NCBI RefSeq assembly: GCF_030157465.1
Contig: NZ_JAOAUU010000020.1
Span: 1-64,000 of the forward strand
Source of the DNA: Zoogloea sp.
GTDB taxonomy: Bacteria > Pseudomonadota > Gammaproteobacteria > Burkholderiales > Rhodocyclaceae
Direction of reading: 5' to 3'
Length of the DNA: 64,000 nt
Of this stretch, positions 9,223 to 18,838 are shown piece by piece; the first letter of the stretch is position 1, and the number at the start of each line of letters is the position of its first letter. The notes beneath the pieces are model-generated. The model had not been told where the DNA came from and ran no database searches. It worked only from the letters and a program-made list of their open reading frames with translations. The position numbers and the translations under genes were made by a program.

Positions 9223-9941
9223 GCCACGCCCTCCTCCCGAGCTTCATCCTTCACTTCATCGCTGGCCACCGCGCCATCCACAAAATGCACGATGCGCCGG
9301 GCGTAGGCCGCCATGTCGGGTTCGTGGGTCACCATGATGATGGTGATGCCCTGCTCCCGGTTCAGGGCCGCCAGCAATTCCATGATTTCGTGGCTGCGCG
9401 TGCTGTCGAGGTTGCCGGTGGGCTCGTCGGCGAGCAGCACCAGCGGGCTGGTGACGATGGCCCGGGCAATGGCCACGCGCTGCTGCTGGCCGCCGGAAAG
9501 CTCGGCCGCCGTGTGCGCCTCCCACCCGTCCAGGCCCACCCGCGCCAGCGCCGCCTTCGCTGCGGCGTGGCGGGCCGCGGCCTCCTCGCCGCGGTAAAGC
9601 AGCGGCAGTTCGACGTTCTCCTGGGCCGACGTGCGGGCCAGCAGGTTGAAGCCCTGGAAGACGAAACCCAGGCAATGCCGGCGCAGCAGGGCCCGCTGGT
9701 TGCGCCCCAGCCGCTCCACGTGCACGCCCTGAAAAAGGTATTCGCCGGCACTTGGCGTATCGAGGCAGCCGATGATGTTCATCGCCGTCGATTTGCCCGA
9801 ACCGCTCGGCCCCATCACCGCGATGAACTCGCCAGAGACAATTCGCAGATCGACGCCACGCAGGGCCTGGAAAGCCGCCTGGCCGGTGCCGTAGGTTTTG
9901 GCGATGCCGGAAAGCTCGATCAGAGCCGGCGCCGTGCTCAC
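9213..9941 (-). CDS. MacB/LolD-type ABC transporter ATP-binding protein
   Basis: A 242-residue cytoplasmic nucleotide-binding subunit. I place the start at the GTG at 9941, which overlaps the stop of the upstream gene (GTGA) and has a strong GGAGG upstream; the preceding in-frame codons read as shadow. Walker [10 protein letters not shown], signature LSGGQQQR, Walker B VLLADEPT and the switch histidine (MVTHEPD) are intact. It powers the adjacent MacB-type permease. Confidence 0.94.
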   Translation of the reverse strand: MSTAPALIELSGIAKTYGTGQAAFQALRGVDLRIVSGEFIAVMGPSGSGKSTAMNIIGCLDTPSAGEYLFQGVHVERLGRNQRALLRRHCLGFVFQGFNLLARTSAQENVELPLLYRGEEAAARHAAAKAALARVGLDGWEAHTAAELSGGQQQRVAIARAIVTSPLVLLADEPTGNLDSTRSHEIMELLAALNREQGITIIMVTHEPDMAAYARRIVHFVDGAVASDEVKDEAREEGVACS

Positions 9942-11227
9942 CGCGGCGCCTCCTGGTAATCGGTGATCACCGCCATCCCGGCCTTCAACTCGCCCCCCAG
10001 GATCTCGGTGAGGCGGCCGTTGCTGACACCGGTTTTTACCGGCACGGCCCGCGGCGTGGCGTTGTCCAGCACCCACAACTGCGGCGCACCGGGATTGCTG
10101 ACGTTCAGCGACTTTTTTGGCGCGGCCGGCGGACGCGGCAACAAACCGGCCACGATGCCGCCGTCAGGCTTGGGCGCGCTCACCTGCGGCGGCGTGAAGC
10201 GCAGCGCGGCATTGGGCACCAGCAGCACGTTCTCGCGGCTGGCGGTGACGATGGAGGCCGTAGCCGTCATGCCCGGCCTCAGGGCCAGGTCGTCGTTGGC
10301 CACGGTGAGCACGGTTTTGTAAGTCACCACATTGTCGGTGATCGTCGAACCAAGGCCCACGCGCTGGATGGTGGCCGGAAAATTGCGCCCCGGCCACGCC
10401 GCCACGGTAAAACTGGCCGGCTGGCCGAGCTTAACGGTGCCCACGTCGGCCTCGTCCACCTTCACCTGCAACTCCATGCGCGCGAGGTCTTCGGCCAGTG
10501 TGAACAGCACCGGAATGGTCATCGCCGCGACCACCGACTGCCCCGGCTCGACCTTGCGCGTCAGCACCACGCCATCCACTGGCGAACGGATCGTGCCCTT
10601 GGACAAGTTGGTCTGGTCGGTCTTGAGCACCGCCTCGGCCTGCACCACGGTGGCGCGGGCCGCCGCCTCGTTGGCCACCGCCCGCGACACGCCGGCCTCG
10701 GCAGTTTCGAGTTCGGTCCTGGCCGGCACCTGCCCGCCGGACAGCACGGCCACCTGGCGCATGCGTGCAAGCGACGCCTTCGCCTCCACCACCGTCGCCC
10801 GCGCCTGGGCCACCGACGCCTCGGCCGCAGCCAGCGCCGCCGTGGACTTGGCCACCGCATCCTTCAACTTTGCGGAATCCAGCTGAGCCAGCAGCTGGCC
10901 CTTTTTGACGTGATCGTTTTCCTGCACCAGCACGCTGGCCAGGGTGCCGGACTGCTCGCTGCCCACGTCGACGGATTTGGTCGGCTGAAGGGTTCCGCTG
11001 GCCGACACGGTAACGACCAGATTGCCGGTAAGCGCTTCCTCCGTGAGGTAGCGCCCGGTGGCTTTGTCTTCGCCCGAAAAAAAAATCAGGCCGACAAGCA
11101 CCAGCGCGGCCAGCACGCCGGCCCCGATCAACAGCCGGCGCAACCAGCCGCCCCCGAGCACACCCTTTGGTGCCGAATTCAAAATGGCGAGCAAGTCATC
11201 CGGCGGTTTTTTTGCAGTTTCTGTCAT
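9938..11227 (-). CDS. Periplasmic adaptor (HlyD/MacA family membrane fusion protein)
   Basis: A 429-residue adaptor with one N-terminal membrane anchor (about 26-46, LIGAGVLAALVLVGLIFF). It has a split biotinyl-lipoyl domain (TVSASGTLQP..VDVGSEQSG and VDGVVLTRKVEPGQSV), an Ala-rich coiled-coil hairpin (about 120-205) and a C-terminal barrel. It links the inner-membrane MacB-type pump to the outer-membrane channel encoded just upstream. Both gene junctions overlap by 4 bp, so the operon is translated as a coupled unit. Confidence 0.93.
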   Translation of the reverse strand: MTETAKKPPDDLLAILNSAPKGVLGGGWLRRLLIGAGVLAALVLVGLIFFSGEDKATGRYLTEEALTGNLVVTVSASGTLQPTKSVDVGSEQSGTLASVLVQENDHVKKGQLLAQLDSAKLKDAVAKSTAALAAAEASVAQARATVVEAKASLARMRQVAVLSGGQVPARTELETAEAGVSRAVANEAAARATVVQAEAVLKTDQTNLSKGTIRSPVDGVVLTRKVEPGQSVVAAMTIPVLFTLAEDLARMELQVKVDEADVGTVKLGQPASFTVAAWPGRNFPATIQRVGLGSTITDNVVTYKTVLTVANDDLALRPGMTATASIVTASRENVLLVPNAALRFTPPQVSAPKPDGGIVAGLLPRPPAAPKKSLNVSNPGAPQLWVLDNATPRAVPVKTGVSNGRLTEILGGELKAGMAVITDYQEAPR

Positions 11228-12732
11228 GACGCTTCCTTGCCCTTCGGGCCTGCGCTTGCCGGCCAGGCAGCGGAATGCGCCCAGCCGCCGCCCAGCGCCT
11301 TGTAGAGCTTGATCAGGTTGGTCCGCATGCCGGCCTCGGCGGTGGCGAGCGCGTCTTCGGCACTCAGCCGGGTGCGTTCGGTTTCAAGCACTTTCTGAAA
11401 ATCCACCAGCCCCGACTGGTAAAGATTGCGCGACAGCTGCGCCGCATTCCGCGCCGCCACGGCCGCCGCCCGCCGCGCCTCGACCCCCTCGCGCCCGGCG
11501 GCATAGGCAAACAGCGCGTTTTCCACTTCTTCCAGCGCTGCCAGCACGCTGCCCTGGTAGGACACCAGCGCCTGCTCCTGCACCGCACTCTGGATGTCCA
11601 CCGCACTCTTCAGGCGACCGCCGTCGAACAGCGTTGCCGCCAGCGTGCCGCTCACCGCCCGCGCCAGGCTGCCGCTTCCGCCAAGGGCCGCAAAACTGTA
11701 GGCCTGCCAGCCAAACGAAGCCCCCAGGTCGAGGCTCGGAAAACGCTTCGCCAGACGCTGCCCGACGCGCGCCGTCTCGGCGGCAAGCGTGCGTTCGGCG
11801 GCAATCAGGTCGGGGCGACGGATCAGCACGTCGGCGGGAATACCGGCGCCGACAGCCGCCGGCAAATCGGGCAGCTCGCGCGCTTCGGCCAGCTGCGCCT
11901 GCAGGCTTCCGGGCAGCCGGCCCAGTAGCACCGCCAGCCGGTTCCCGGCTTCGGCCTGCCCGATCTCCAGATCGGGAATGCCGGCGCGGGTCTGCTCGCG
12001 GCTGGTGCGGGCCTGCTCCACGTCACTGCCGGCGGCAAGCCCGGCCTGATAGCGCCACTGGGTGATCTGCAGCGTCTCGCTCTGGCTGGCGAGGTTGTCA
12101 CGGGCAATGGCCAGCCGGCGCCGGAAGGCGATCAGCTCGATGTAATTGCGGGCCACTTCAGCCACCAGTGAAACGCGGGTGTTGTCCAGGCTGGCCTCAC
12201 TGGCCGCCAGATCGGCGCCAGCCGCCTCGATGCCGCGCCGCGTGCCGCCAAAAATGTCGATTTCCCAGCTTGCATCGAAACCGGCATCGTAGATCGTGCG
12301 GGCCGGCAGGCTGGCAAGATTGGCCGCGCTGCGGCTGCGGCTCGCGCCGGCCGAGCCCGACAGCACCGGGAAAAGCCCTCCCGCCGCCTGCTCCCGGCTG
12401 GCCCGCGCCTGACGCAGGCGGGCCTGGGCGAGGCGCAGGTCGAGGCTGCCGGCCAGCGCCTCGTCGATCAAGCCATCGAGCCGCGGATCGCCCAGCTGCC
12501 GCCACCAGCGGGCGAGATCTCCGCCCGCCTCGACGCCCCCCGCCGACGCTGCCGCAGACCAGGTGGACGGCAGGATGATTTCAGGTGCCACGTAATCAGG
12601 CCCGACCGGCGGCGGCAGGCCCGCGCAGGCACCGAGCAGGCTCGCAGCCAGGGCGAACGGCACACAACGGAAAAGTGATTCAGTGATGATCGTGTCGCCG
12701 GATTCAGGGCGCCAGCGCGGAAGGCCGGACAC
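11224..12732 (-). CDS. Outer membrane efflux lipoprotein (NodT/TolC family)
   Basis: About 502 residues. The lipobox LLGAC follows a hydrophobic signal, and the mature protein has two OEP (TolC) repeats with family motifs such as DASWEIDIFGGTR and LIRRPDLIAAE. The start is uncertain: GTG at 12732, with TTG at 12735 directly before it and GGAG just upstream; no ATG fits. It is the first gene of the tripartite efflux operon and provides the exit duct. Confidence 0.9.
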   Translation of the reverse strand: MSGLPRWRPESGDTIITESLFRCVPFALAASLLGACAGLPPPVGPDYVAPEIILPSTWSAAASAGGVEAGGDLARWWRQLGDPRLDGLIDEALAGSLDLRLAQARLRQARASREQAAGGLFPVLSGSAGASRSRSAANLASLPARTIYDAGFDASWEIDIFGGTRRGIEAAGADLAASEASLDNTRVSLVAEVARNYIELIAFRRRLAIARDNLASQSETLQITQWRYQAGLAAGSDVEQARTSREQTRAGIPDLEIGQAEAGNRLAVLLGRLPGSLQAQLAEARELPDLPAAVGAGIPADVLIRRPDLIAAERTLAAETARVGQRLAKRFPSLDLGASFGWQAYSFAALGGSGSLARAVSGTLAATLFDGGRLKSAVDIQSAVQEQALVSYQGSVLAALEEVENALFAYAAGREGVEARRAAAVAARNAAQLSRNLYQSGLVDFQKVLETERTRLSAEDALATAEAGMRTNLIKLYKALGGGWAHSAAWPASAGPKGKEAS

Positions 12733-12839
12733 CAACTCCGTCGATTTTACGGAGCCGGCCGGGGCACGTTCTGTTCAGGATCATGGAAGGGCCAATAAAG
12801 CGGGCCTCGTCTGCCAGTCCGTGTTTGCCAGTCAGTGAA

Positions 12840-12869
12840 CAAAAAAAGGCGACCCTGAAGGATCGCCAT
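12840..12869 (-). terminator. Rho-independent terminator of hupB
   Basis: Read on the minus strand, GGCGATCC-TTCA-GGGTCGCC (8-bp stem with one G-T pair) is followed by a run of T residues. It lies about 45 bp after the hupB stop and isolates hupB from the efflux operon. Confidence 0.85.
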
Positions 12870-12915
12870 TTTCTGTTTTTCGCTGCGTGCAGAAACACGC
12901 CCGAAAAGCTGGCAC

Positions 12916-13191
12916 TTAGCCGTTTACTGCGTCTTTCAGCTTGGAGCCGGCCGAGAACTTCGGCTGCTTGGAAGCCGCGATCTGGATTTCGGCACCGGTT
13001 TGCGGGTTGCGACCCACGCGGGCAGCACGCTCGCCAACCGAGAAGGTACCGAAACCGACGAGGGTTACGCTTTCGCCCTTGCCGAGTGCTTCGGAGATGA
13101 TTTCCATGACGCCGTCAACAGCACGGCCGGCATCGGCTTTGGTCAGACCACTCTTGCCAGCCAGCGCATCGATCAATTCAGTCTTGTTCAT
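12916..13191 (-). CDS. hupB: HU family DNA-binding protein
   Basis: A 91-residue histone-like protein that begins [20 protein letters not shown]. The arm region carries [20 protein letters not shown], with the conserved RNPxTG tip that inserts in the minor groove. HU dimers bend and compact DNA. The start at 13191 is fixed by homology. It has its own terminator and an upstream 185-bp gap, so it is monocistronic as usual for hup genes. Confidence 0.96.
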   Translation of the reverse strand: MNKTELIDALAGKSGLTKADAGRAVDGVMEIISEALGKGESVTLVGFGTFSVGERAARVGRNPQTGAEIQIAASKQPKFSAGSKLKDAVNG

Positions 13192-13376
13192 AGCTCTTAA
13201 TGTGTAATGAAAGAAATGGGTGGATAGAGAGAAGCCGCCACAGGTGACGCCTGGTGCCAGCTGTGCACACCACACCACCCGCAGGGCGCTAGCTTACATG
13301 GCTCTTTTCAGGATGTGCCACGAATATCTACGTTTTCTGCGGCTTTCCGCGCCGCAGCATTGCAAAAAACCGTAAC

Positions 13377-14753
13377 TCAGCCGTCCGCCAACTCGCGCAA
13401 ACGCTCCAGCGCCTCTTCGATGCGCTCCACGGCCACCACGCGCATCCCCGGGATGTCGTGCCGGGGTGCGTTGGCCTTGGGCACCAGCGCCAGCTTGAAA
13501 CCCAGCTTGGCCGACTCCTTGAGGCGCTCCTGCCCGCGGGGTGCCGGGCGGATTTCACCGGCCAGGCCCACCTCGCCGAACACCACCAGCTCCCGCGGCA
13601 GCGGACGGTTGGTCAGCGACGAGACGATTGCCAGCAGCACCGCGAGGTCGGCCGCCGGCTCGGCGATCTTCACGCCGCCCACTGCGTTCACGAACACGTC
13701 CTGATCGAAGCACACCACACCGGCATGCCGGTGCAGCACCGCAAGCAGCATCGCCAGCCGGTTCTGCTCCAGGCCAACCGAGAGACGCCGCGGACTCGGG
13801 CTGTGGGCGCTATCGACGAGCGCCTGGATTTCGACCAGCAGCGGCCGGGTTCCCTCCTGGGTGACCAGCACGCACGAGCCGGGCACCTGCTGGCCGTGCT
13901 GGGAGAGGAAGATCGCCGACGGGTTGCTGACGCCCTTGAGGCCCTTCTCGGTCATCGCGAACACGCCCAGCTCGTTCACGGCGCCAAAACGGTTCTTGAA
14001 GGCACGCACCAGCCGGAAGCTGGAATGGGTGTCACCCTCGAAATACAGCACCGTGTCGACGATGTGCTCCAGCACCCGCGGGCCGGCCAGCGTGCCGTCC
14101 TTGGTGACGTGGCCGACCATGATCAGCGTGGTGCCGCTCTGCTTGGCAAAGCGGGTGAGCTGGGCCGCGCATTCGCGCACCTGGGCCACCGAGCCCGGCG
14201 CCGAGCTGAGCGCTTCGGAATAAACGGTCTGGATCGAGTCGATCACCGCCACGTCGGGCTTGATGTCACGCAGGTTGCCGAGAATGCGCTCGAGGTTGAT
14301 CTCGGGCAGCAACTGCAGGCCGTGGGCGTCGAGTTGCAGGCGCGATGCGCGCAGCGCCACCTGTTCGGCAGATTCCTCACCGCTGACGTAGAGGGCCTTG
14401 AGATGCCCCGAGAGCAGCGCCAGAGCCTGCAGCAGCAGGGTTGATTTGCCAATGCCCGGATCGCCACCGATCAGCACCACGCCGCCGGGCACCAGCCCGC
14501 CGCCGAGCACCCGGTCGAACTCTTCGATGCCGGTCGGCACGCGGGCGGATTCCTGCGGCTTGATGTCGGCCAGGGTCTGCAGGCGGCTGGTCTCGCCGGC
14601 CAGCGCGGCAAAGCGCTTGGCCACCGGCGCTTCCGGCTCGACGACCGATTCAATCAGGGTGTTCCAGGCATTGCAGTGGGGGCACTGCCCCTGCCAGCGG
14701 GGCGACTTGCCACCGCATTCGGAGCACACATGCACCGTTTTGACTTTCGCCAT
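13377..14753 (-). CDS. radA: DNA repair protein RadA
   Basis: A 458-residue branch-migration ATPase of recombination. It has an N-terminal C4 zinc finger (C10, C13, C24, C27), a RecA-like core with Walker A GDPGIGKST, the RadA-specific KNRFG motif (AFKNRFGAVNELGVF) and a C-terminal Lon-protease-like domain. The start at 14753 overlaps the alr stop (ATGA) and begins MAKVKTVHVCSECGG, the standard RadA N-terminus. Confidence 0.97.
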   Translation of the reverse strand: MAKVKTVHVCSECGGKSPRWQGQCPHCNAWNTLIESVVEPEAPVAKRFAALAGETSRLQTLADIKPQESARVPTGIEEFDRVLGGGLVPGGVVLIGGDPGIGKSTLLLQALALLSGHLKALYVSGEESAEQVALRASRLQLDAHGLQLLPEINLERILGNLRDIKPDVAVIDSIQTVYSEALSSAPGSVAQVRECAAQLTRFAKQSGTTLIMVGHVTKDGTLAGPRVLEHIVDTVLYFEGDTHSSFRLVRAFKNRFGAVNELGVFAMTEKGLKGVSNPSAIFLSQHGQQVPGSCVLVTQEGTRPLLVEIQALVDSAHSPSPRRLSVGLEQNRLAMLLAVLHRHAGVVCFDQDVFVNAVGGVKIAEPAADLAVLLAIVSSLTNRPLPRELVVFGEVGLAGEIRPAPRGQERLKESAKLGFKLALVPKANAPRHDIPGMRVVAVERIEEALERLRELADG

Positions 14754-15838
14754 CAGGCCGCATCTCCCCGCACGCCAACCGGCACGCGGGCTGCAAGGGC
14801 ACAGAACAACTCGTAGCTGATGGTCCCGGCGGCTGCGGCCACTTCGTCGGCGGCAAGGCCTTCGCCCCACAGCGTAACCGGCGAACCGATGCCGGCATCC
14901 GGCAGGTGGGTGAGATCGCAGGCCAGCATGTCCATGGACACCCGGCCCAGCGTGCGCGTGCGCCGCCCGTCGACAAGGATGGGCGTGCCGGTGGGGGCAT
15001 GACGCGGGTAACCGTCGGCATAGCCGCAGGCCACCACTCCGACCCGGGTCGGGCCGGTGGCTTCAAAGGTGCCGCCGTAACCCACCCGCTCGCCAACGGC
15101 AATGTCCTGCACGCCGATGATCTCGGTCGTCAGGCTCATCACCGGACGCAGGCCAATGGCTTCGGCGCTCAGCAGATCGGGCATCGGCGAAGCGCCGTAG
15201 AGCATGATGCCCGGCCGCACGATGTGACCAGTGGCCTCGGGAAAGCGCAGCAGCGCCGCCGAATTCGCGAGACACAGCGGCAGCTTGAGCCCGGCGGTGA
15301 TCTGCCGGAACACACCCATCTGGGCGCCGATGCCGGTCTCGTCGTCAGCCTGGGCAAAATGCGTCATCAGCGTGATGTCGCGCACCGCGGGGATGCAGCG
15401 GAGCTGCGCCAGCGCGGCCGGAAAGCTGTCGGCGGTAAAGCCCAGCCGGTTCATGCCGGAGTTGATCTTGAGAAGCACGTCGATCGGCTCGGCAAGCCGG
15501 GCCCGCTCGAGCATCGCCAGCTGGGCATCGCAGTGGATGGCCGGGGTGAGCTTGAGCGCAAGGATTTCAGCGATGTCGGCCGGCTCGAAGAAGCCTTCGA
15601 GCAGCGCAATCGGCTGGGAGATGCCGGCGGCGCGCAGCGCGCGGGCTTCGGCCAGGTCGAGCAGCGCGAAACCATCGGCGACTTCGCCCAGGGCGCGCAC
15701 CGCGCGGTCGAGGCCGTGGCCGTAGGCGTTGGCCTTGACCACTGCGAAAGCCTTGGCATGGCCGGCCCGGTTTTTAGCTAGAAGGTAATTGTGACGCAGG
15801 GCCTCGAGATCGATCGAGGCACGAATGGGACGGGGCAT
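14753..15838 (-). CDS. alr: Alanine racemase
   Basis: A 361-residue PLP enzyme that interconverts L- and D-alanine for peptidoglycan. The PLP lysine is K35 in AVVKANAYGHG and the second catalytic base is the Tyr of GERVGYGG. The start is MPRPIRASIDLEALRHN at 15838; longer in-frame starts run into the LysR gene upstream. It is co-transcribed with radA (4-bp overlap). Confidence 0.97.
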   Translation of the reverse strand: MPRPIRASIDLEALRHNYLLAKNRAGHAKAFAVVKANAYGHGLDRAVRALGEVADGFALLDLAEARALRAAGISQPIALLEGFFEPADIAEILALKLTPAIHCDAQLAMLERARLAEPIDVLLKINSGMNRLGFTADSFPAALAQLRCIPAVRDITLMTHFAQADDETGIGAQMGVFRQITAGLKLPLCLANSAALLRFPEATGHIVRPGIMLYGASPMPDLLSAEAIGLRPVMSLTTEIIGVQDIAVGERVGYGGTFEATGPTRVGVVACGYADGYPRHAPTGTPILVDGRRTRTLGRVSMDMLACDLTHLPDAGIGSPVTLWGEGLAADEVAAAAGTISYELFCALAARVPVGVRGDAA

Positions 15839-15848
15839 GGTGCGGAAT

Positions 15849-16760
15849 TCAGTTTCTTTCAGACGACAAACGGGCGATTTCCTCGACGACGAAATCGGCA
15901 AAAGAGCTTACCAGCCGCGAGCGGAACTTGTCCTTGAGCAGGATGACTTCCAGCGGGGTGTAGAGCGGCGGATTGAGCGGAACACCCACCAGCGCACCGC
16001 TGGCAACCTCGCTGCGGATGGCCGCACTCGAGGCCACGGCGATGCCGAAGCCCTGAGCGGCCATGTGCTTGACCGACGACAGGCTGCCGAGTTCGGCGGT
16101 CACGTTGAGATCTTCGAGCGGAATGCCGGCCGCGATGAAAAACTGATCCACCAGATCGCGAATGCCATTGCCGGGTTCCCGGTGCAGCAGCGGGTAGCCC
16201 ACCATCTGTTCGGCGCGCACGGATTTTTCGGCGGCCAGCGGATGGCCGGGGGCGACGATCAGCTGCAGCTCGTCCTGCCCGGCGGCAACCCGGTCGAGGG
16301 TAGGCTCTTCGGTGACGATCTCGATCAGGCCCACATCGAGATTACGATCCATGACGCGGCTCTCGATCAGGTGGGAGTTGCCCACCGACACCCGCGGCAC
16401 GACCAGCGGATAGCGCCGCTTGAAGCCCTCGAGCAGACAGGGCAGCCAGTAGCCGGCAATGGTGGTGCTGGTGCCCAGGTGGAGGATGCCCGACAGTTCG
16501 CCGGTCAGCTCGGACACCCGGGATTCGAGTTCCTCGGTCAGCCCGAGGATGCGCTCGGCGTAGGCCATGACCATGTCGCCAGCCGCGGTGAGCGTCACGC
16601 GACCGTGGCCGCGGTCGAACAGGCGGGTGTTGAATTGTTCTTCCAGTTGCTTGATCTGGAAGGTCACGGCCGGCTGGGTCATGAACAGAGCCTCGGCGGC
16701 ACGGGTGAAGGATCCGTGCCGGGCAACGGCGTGAAAAACCTGGAGGCGGCGATCAGCCAT
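15849..16760 (-). CDS. LysR family transcriptional regulator (CysB/CbbR-like)
   Basis: A 303-residue LTTR. The N-terminal winged HTH (MADRRLQVFHAVARHGSFTRAAEALFMTQ at the start of the protein) is followed by a substrate-binding domain of about 210 residues. The sequence style is closest to the CbbR/CysB group; the effector is unknown. It is divergent from lplT and 10 bp upstream of alr, so it may govern one or both. A perfect T-N11-A dyad lies immediately upstream of its start codon. Confidence 0.9.
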   Translation of the reverse strand: MADRRLQVFHAVARHGSFTRAAEALFMTQPAVTFQIKQLEEQFNTRLFDRGHGRVTLTAAGDMVMAYAERILGLTEELESRVSELTGELSGILHLGTSTTIAGYWLPCLLEGFKRRYPLVVPRVSVGNSHLIESRVMDRNLDVGLIEIVTEEPTLDRVAAGQDELQLIVAPGHPLAAEKSVRAEQMVGYPLLHREPGNGIRDLVDQFFIAAGIPLEDLNVTAELGSLSSVKHMAAQGFGIAVASSAAIRSEVASGALVGVPLNPPLYTPLEVILLKDKFRSRLVSSFADFVVEEIARLSSERN

Positions 16761-16764
16761 TGTT

Positions 16765-16781
16765 CATAAATCCGGTTTATG
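16765..16781. promoter_or_regulatory. LysR-type operator (T-N11-A dyad)
   Basis: CATAAA-TCCGG-TTTATG is a perfect 6-bp inverted repeat with the T-N11-A spacing typical of LTTR boxes. It sits 5 bp upstream of the LysR start codon in the 126-bp gap shared with lplT, so it is probably the autoregulatory site and may also control lplT. Confidence 0.65.
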
Positions 16782-16886
16782 GATACTGCTATTGGAGCAC
16801 AACATTGATCTTGTCGCCAGAAGCCTTCATAGCCTTCGTGGTATAAAGCGCGCACCGTAAATTCACCGAGCTTCCGTCTCCCAGCG

Positions 16887-18149
16887 ATGCCCTTCGGTTT
16901 CTACATGATCATGGCGGCGCAGTTTTTCTCTGCGCTGGCCGACAACGCCCTGTTGATCGCATCCATCTACGTACTCCGGGAGATGCAGTCGCCCCAGGAA
17001 TACGAGCCGCTCCTCAAGCTGTTCTTCACGCTGTCGTACGTGCTGCTGGCGGCTTTCGTGGGTGCTTTTGCCGACTCGATGCCCAAGTGGCGGGTCATGC
17101 TGATCAGCAACGGCATCAAGATCGCCGGGTGCTCGCTGATGTTCGTCGGGCTGCATCCGCTGGCGGCCTACGCCGTCGTCGGGCTGGGTGCGGCGGCCTA
17201 TTCCCCGGCCAAGTACGGCATCCTCACCGAATACCTGCCGTCCCGCCTGCTGGTGGTTGCCAACGGCTGGATCGAAGGCCTGACCGTCGGCGCGATCATC
17301 CTCGGCACCCTCGTCGGCGGCCTGCTGATCAAGCCCGCCATCGCCCAGTCCCTGCTGGGTTTCGATTTTCCGCTGATCGAAACCGGCATCGACACGGTGC
17401 CCGAGATGGCCCTCTGCGTGGTCGGCGTGCTGTACATCCTGGCGGCGCTGTTCAACCTCAAGGTGCCGGACACCGGCGTTGATCACAAGGCGCTCAAGTC
17501 CAACCCGATCTACCTGTTGCACGACTTCAACCACTGCCTCAGGTTGCTGTGGCGCGACAAGCTGGGCCAGATCTCGCTGGCCACCACCACCCTGTTCTGG
17601 GGTGCCGGTGCAACGCTGCAGTTCATCGTGATCAAGTGGGCCGAGCATGCGCTGCACCTGGATCTGTCCAAGGCTTCGATGCTGCAGGGCGTGGTGGCCA
17701 TCGGGGTGGCCATCGGCGCCGTCCTGGCAGCCCGGATGGTGACGATGAAGTCTTCGGTGAGAGTGATTCCGCTCGGCATCGCGATGGGTGTCATCGTGAA
17801 CGTGATGATCTTCGTCACCGACATGGGTGTGGCGATGGCGCTGATGGTGCTGATCGGCGCCCTGTCCGGCTTCTTTGTCGTGCCGATGAACGCCCTGCTG
17901 CAGCACCGCGGCCACATCCTGATGGGTGCCGGGCACTCGATCGCGGTGCAGAACTTCAACGAGAACCTGTCCATCCTCATCATGACCGGCATCTACGCGC
18001 TGCTGATCCGCGCGGATGTCTCGATCAACACCGTCGTGATCGCCTTCGGCCTGTTCGTGGCCGGCACCATGTACATGGTCAAGCGCAAGCACGAAGCCAA
18101 CCAGCGCGAATTCGACTCTGTCGCGTCGCTGGAAGACGCCCACCATTAA
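16887..18149 (+). CDS. lplT: Lysophospholipid transporter LplT
   Basis: A 420-residue MFS protein with 11-12 predicted membrane helices. The N-terminal FFSALADNALLIASIYVLRE and the YSPAKYGILTEYLP segment are diagnostic of LplT, which flips lysophospholipids (for example 2-acyl-glycerol-PE) to the cytoplasmic side for re-acylation. Its acyltransferase partner (aas) is not in the window. The position next to alr-radA is common in betaproteobacteria. Confidence 0.94.
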   Translation: MPFGFYMIMAAQFFSALADNALLIASIYVLREMQSPQEYEPLLKLFFTLSYVLLAAFVGAFADSMPKWRVMLISNGIKIAGCSLMFVGLHPLAAYAVVGLGAAAYSPAKYGILTEYLPSRLLVVANGWIEGLTVGAIILGTLVGGLLIKPAIAQSLLGFDFPLIETGIDTVPEMALCVVGVLYILAALFNLKVPDTGVDHKALKSNPIYLLHDFNHCLRLLWRDKLGQISLATTTLFWGAGATLQFIVIKWAEHALHLDLSKASMLQGVVAIGVAIGAVLAARMVTMKSSVRVIPLGIAMGVIVNVMIFVTDMGVAMALMVLIGALSGFFVVPMNALLQHRGHILMGAGHSIAVQNFNENLSILIMTGIYALLIRADVSINTVVIAFGLFVAGTMYMVKRKHEANQREFDSVASLEDAHH

Positions 18150-18154
18150 GCGAT

Positions 18155-18176
18155 GGGCAGGGATCGCTCCCTGCCC
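18155..18176. terminator. Bidirectional hairpin terminator
   Basis: GGGCAGGGA-TCGC-TCCCTGCCC is a perfect 9-bp stem with a 4-nt loop, placed between the convergent lplT and NarL-type regulator genes. It lacks a long T tract, so efficiency is uncertain. Confidence 0.65.
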
Positions 18177-18199
18177 GACTCTCGGCCCGACTCCCTGCC

Positions 18200-18838
18200 T
18201 TATTCCGTACCGTCCAGCAGCCGGTGGGTTTCGGCGTGACGGTACATGTCGAGAACGCTGGCGAGGCCGGTTTTCTGGCGGACCAACGTCTGGTAATTGG
18301 CCACCGTCTTGGCGCTGAGAAAGAGCCGCGCGGCAATCTGCTCCACCGTCCGCCCAGCCGCCAGCAAGCGAAAAATCTCGAACTCCCGGGGTGACAAGGC
18401 CAGGTGCGCGGCCTCGCCGGCATCGGCCCCAAGCGCCGACGCCACATCCGGCGACAGCGGGCGCTCGCCGCGGGCGGCCTTGCGCACCGCGTCGATCAGC
18501 GCATCGGGCTCGCTGCTCTTGGTGAGATAGCCGTCCGCGCCAGCCTGCAGGGCCTGGCAGACCATTGCCGGGCTGTCGTGCATCGAGAACACCAGCACCC
18601 GCAGCCCGGGCTGGCGGGCCTTCACGCGGACCAGGGTTTCCAGCCCGCCGCGGCCCGGCATCGACAGATCGAGCACCAGCACGTCGGCCTCGTGGCTGGC
18701 AAACCAGGCGCAGGCCGCATCGCTGTCGCCAAAATCGGCCACCACCTCCATGTCGTCCTCCAGTTCGAGCAGGCGCCGGTAGCCGGTGCGCACCACCGCG
18801 TGATCGTCCGCCAGCACGACGCGCAGGCGGCCGCTCAT
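18200..18838 (-). CDS. NarL/FixJ family response regulator
   Basis: A 212-residue regulator. The receiver domain has the acidic pair in VLADDHAVVR, the phosphoacceptor Asp in VLVLDLSMPG (about residue 56) and Lys in YLTKSSE. A C-terminal LuxR HTH follows (LSPREFEIFRLLAAGRT..IAARLFLSAKTVANY). The start at 18838 overlaps the upstream kinase gene by 4 bp. It is the distal gene of a TonB receptor-kinase-regulator cluster and probably controls that receptor or a related uptake function. Confidence 0.92.
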   Translation of the reverse strand: MSGRLRVVLADDHAVVRTGYRRLLELEDDMEVVADFGDSDAACAWFASHEADVLVLDLSMPGRGGLETLVRVKARQPGLRVLVFSMHDSPAMVCQALQAGADGYLTKSSEPDALIDAVRKAARGERPLSPDVASALGADAGEAAHLALSPREFEIFRLLAAGRTVEQIAARLFLSAKTVANYQTLVRQKTGLASVLDMYRHAETHRLLDGTE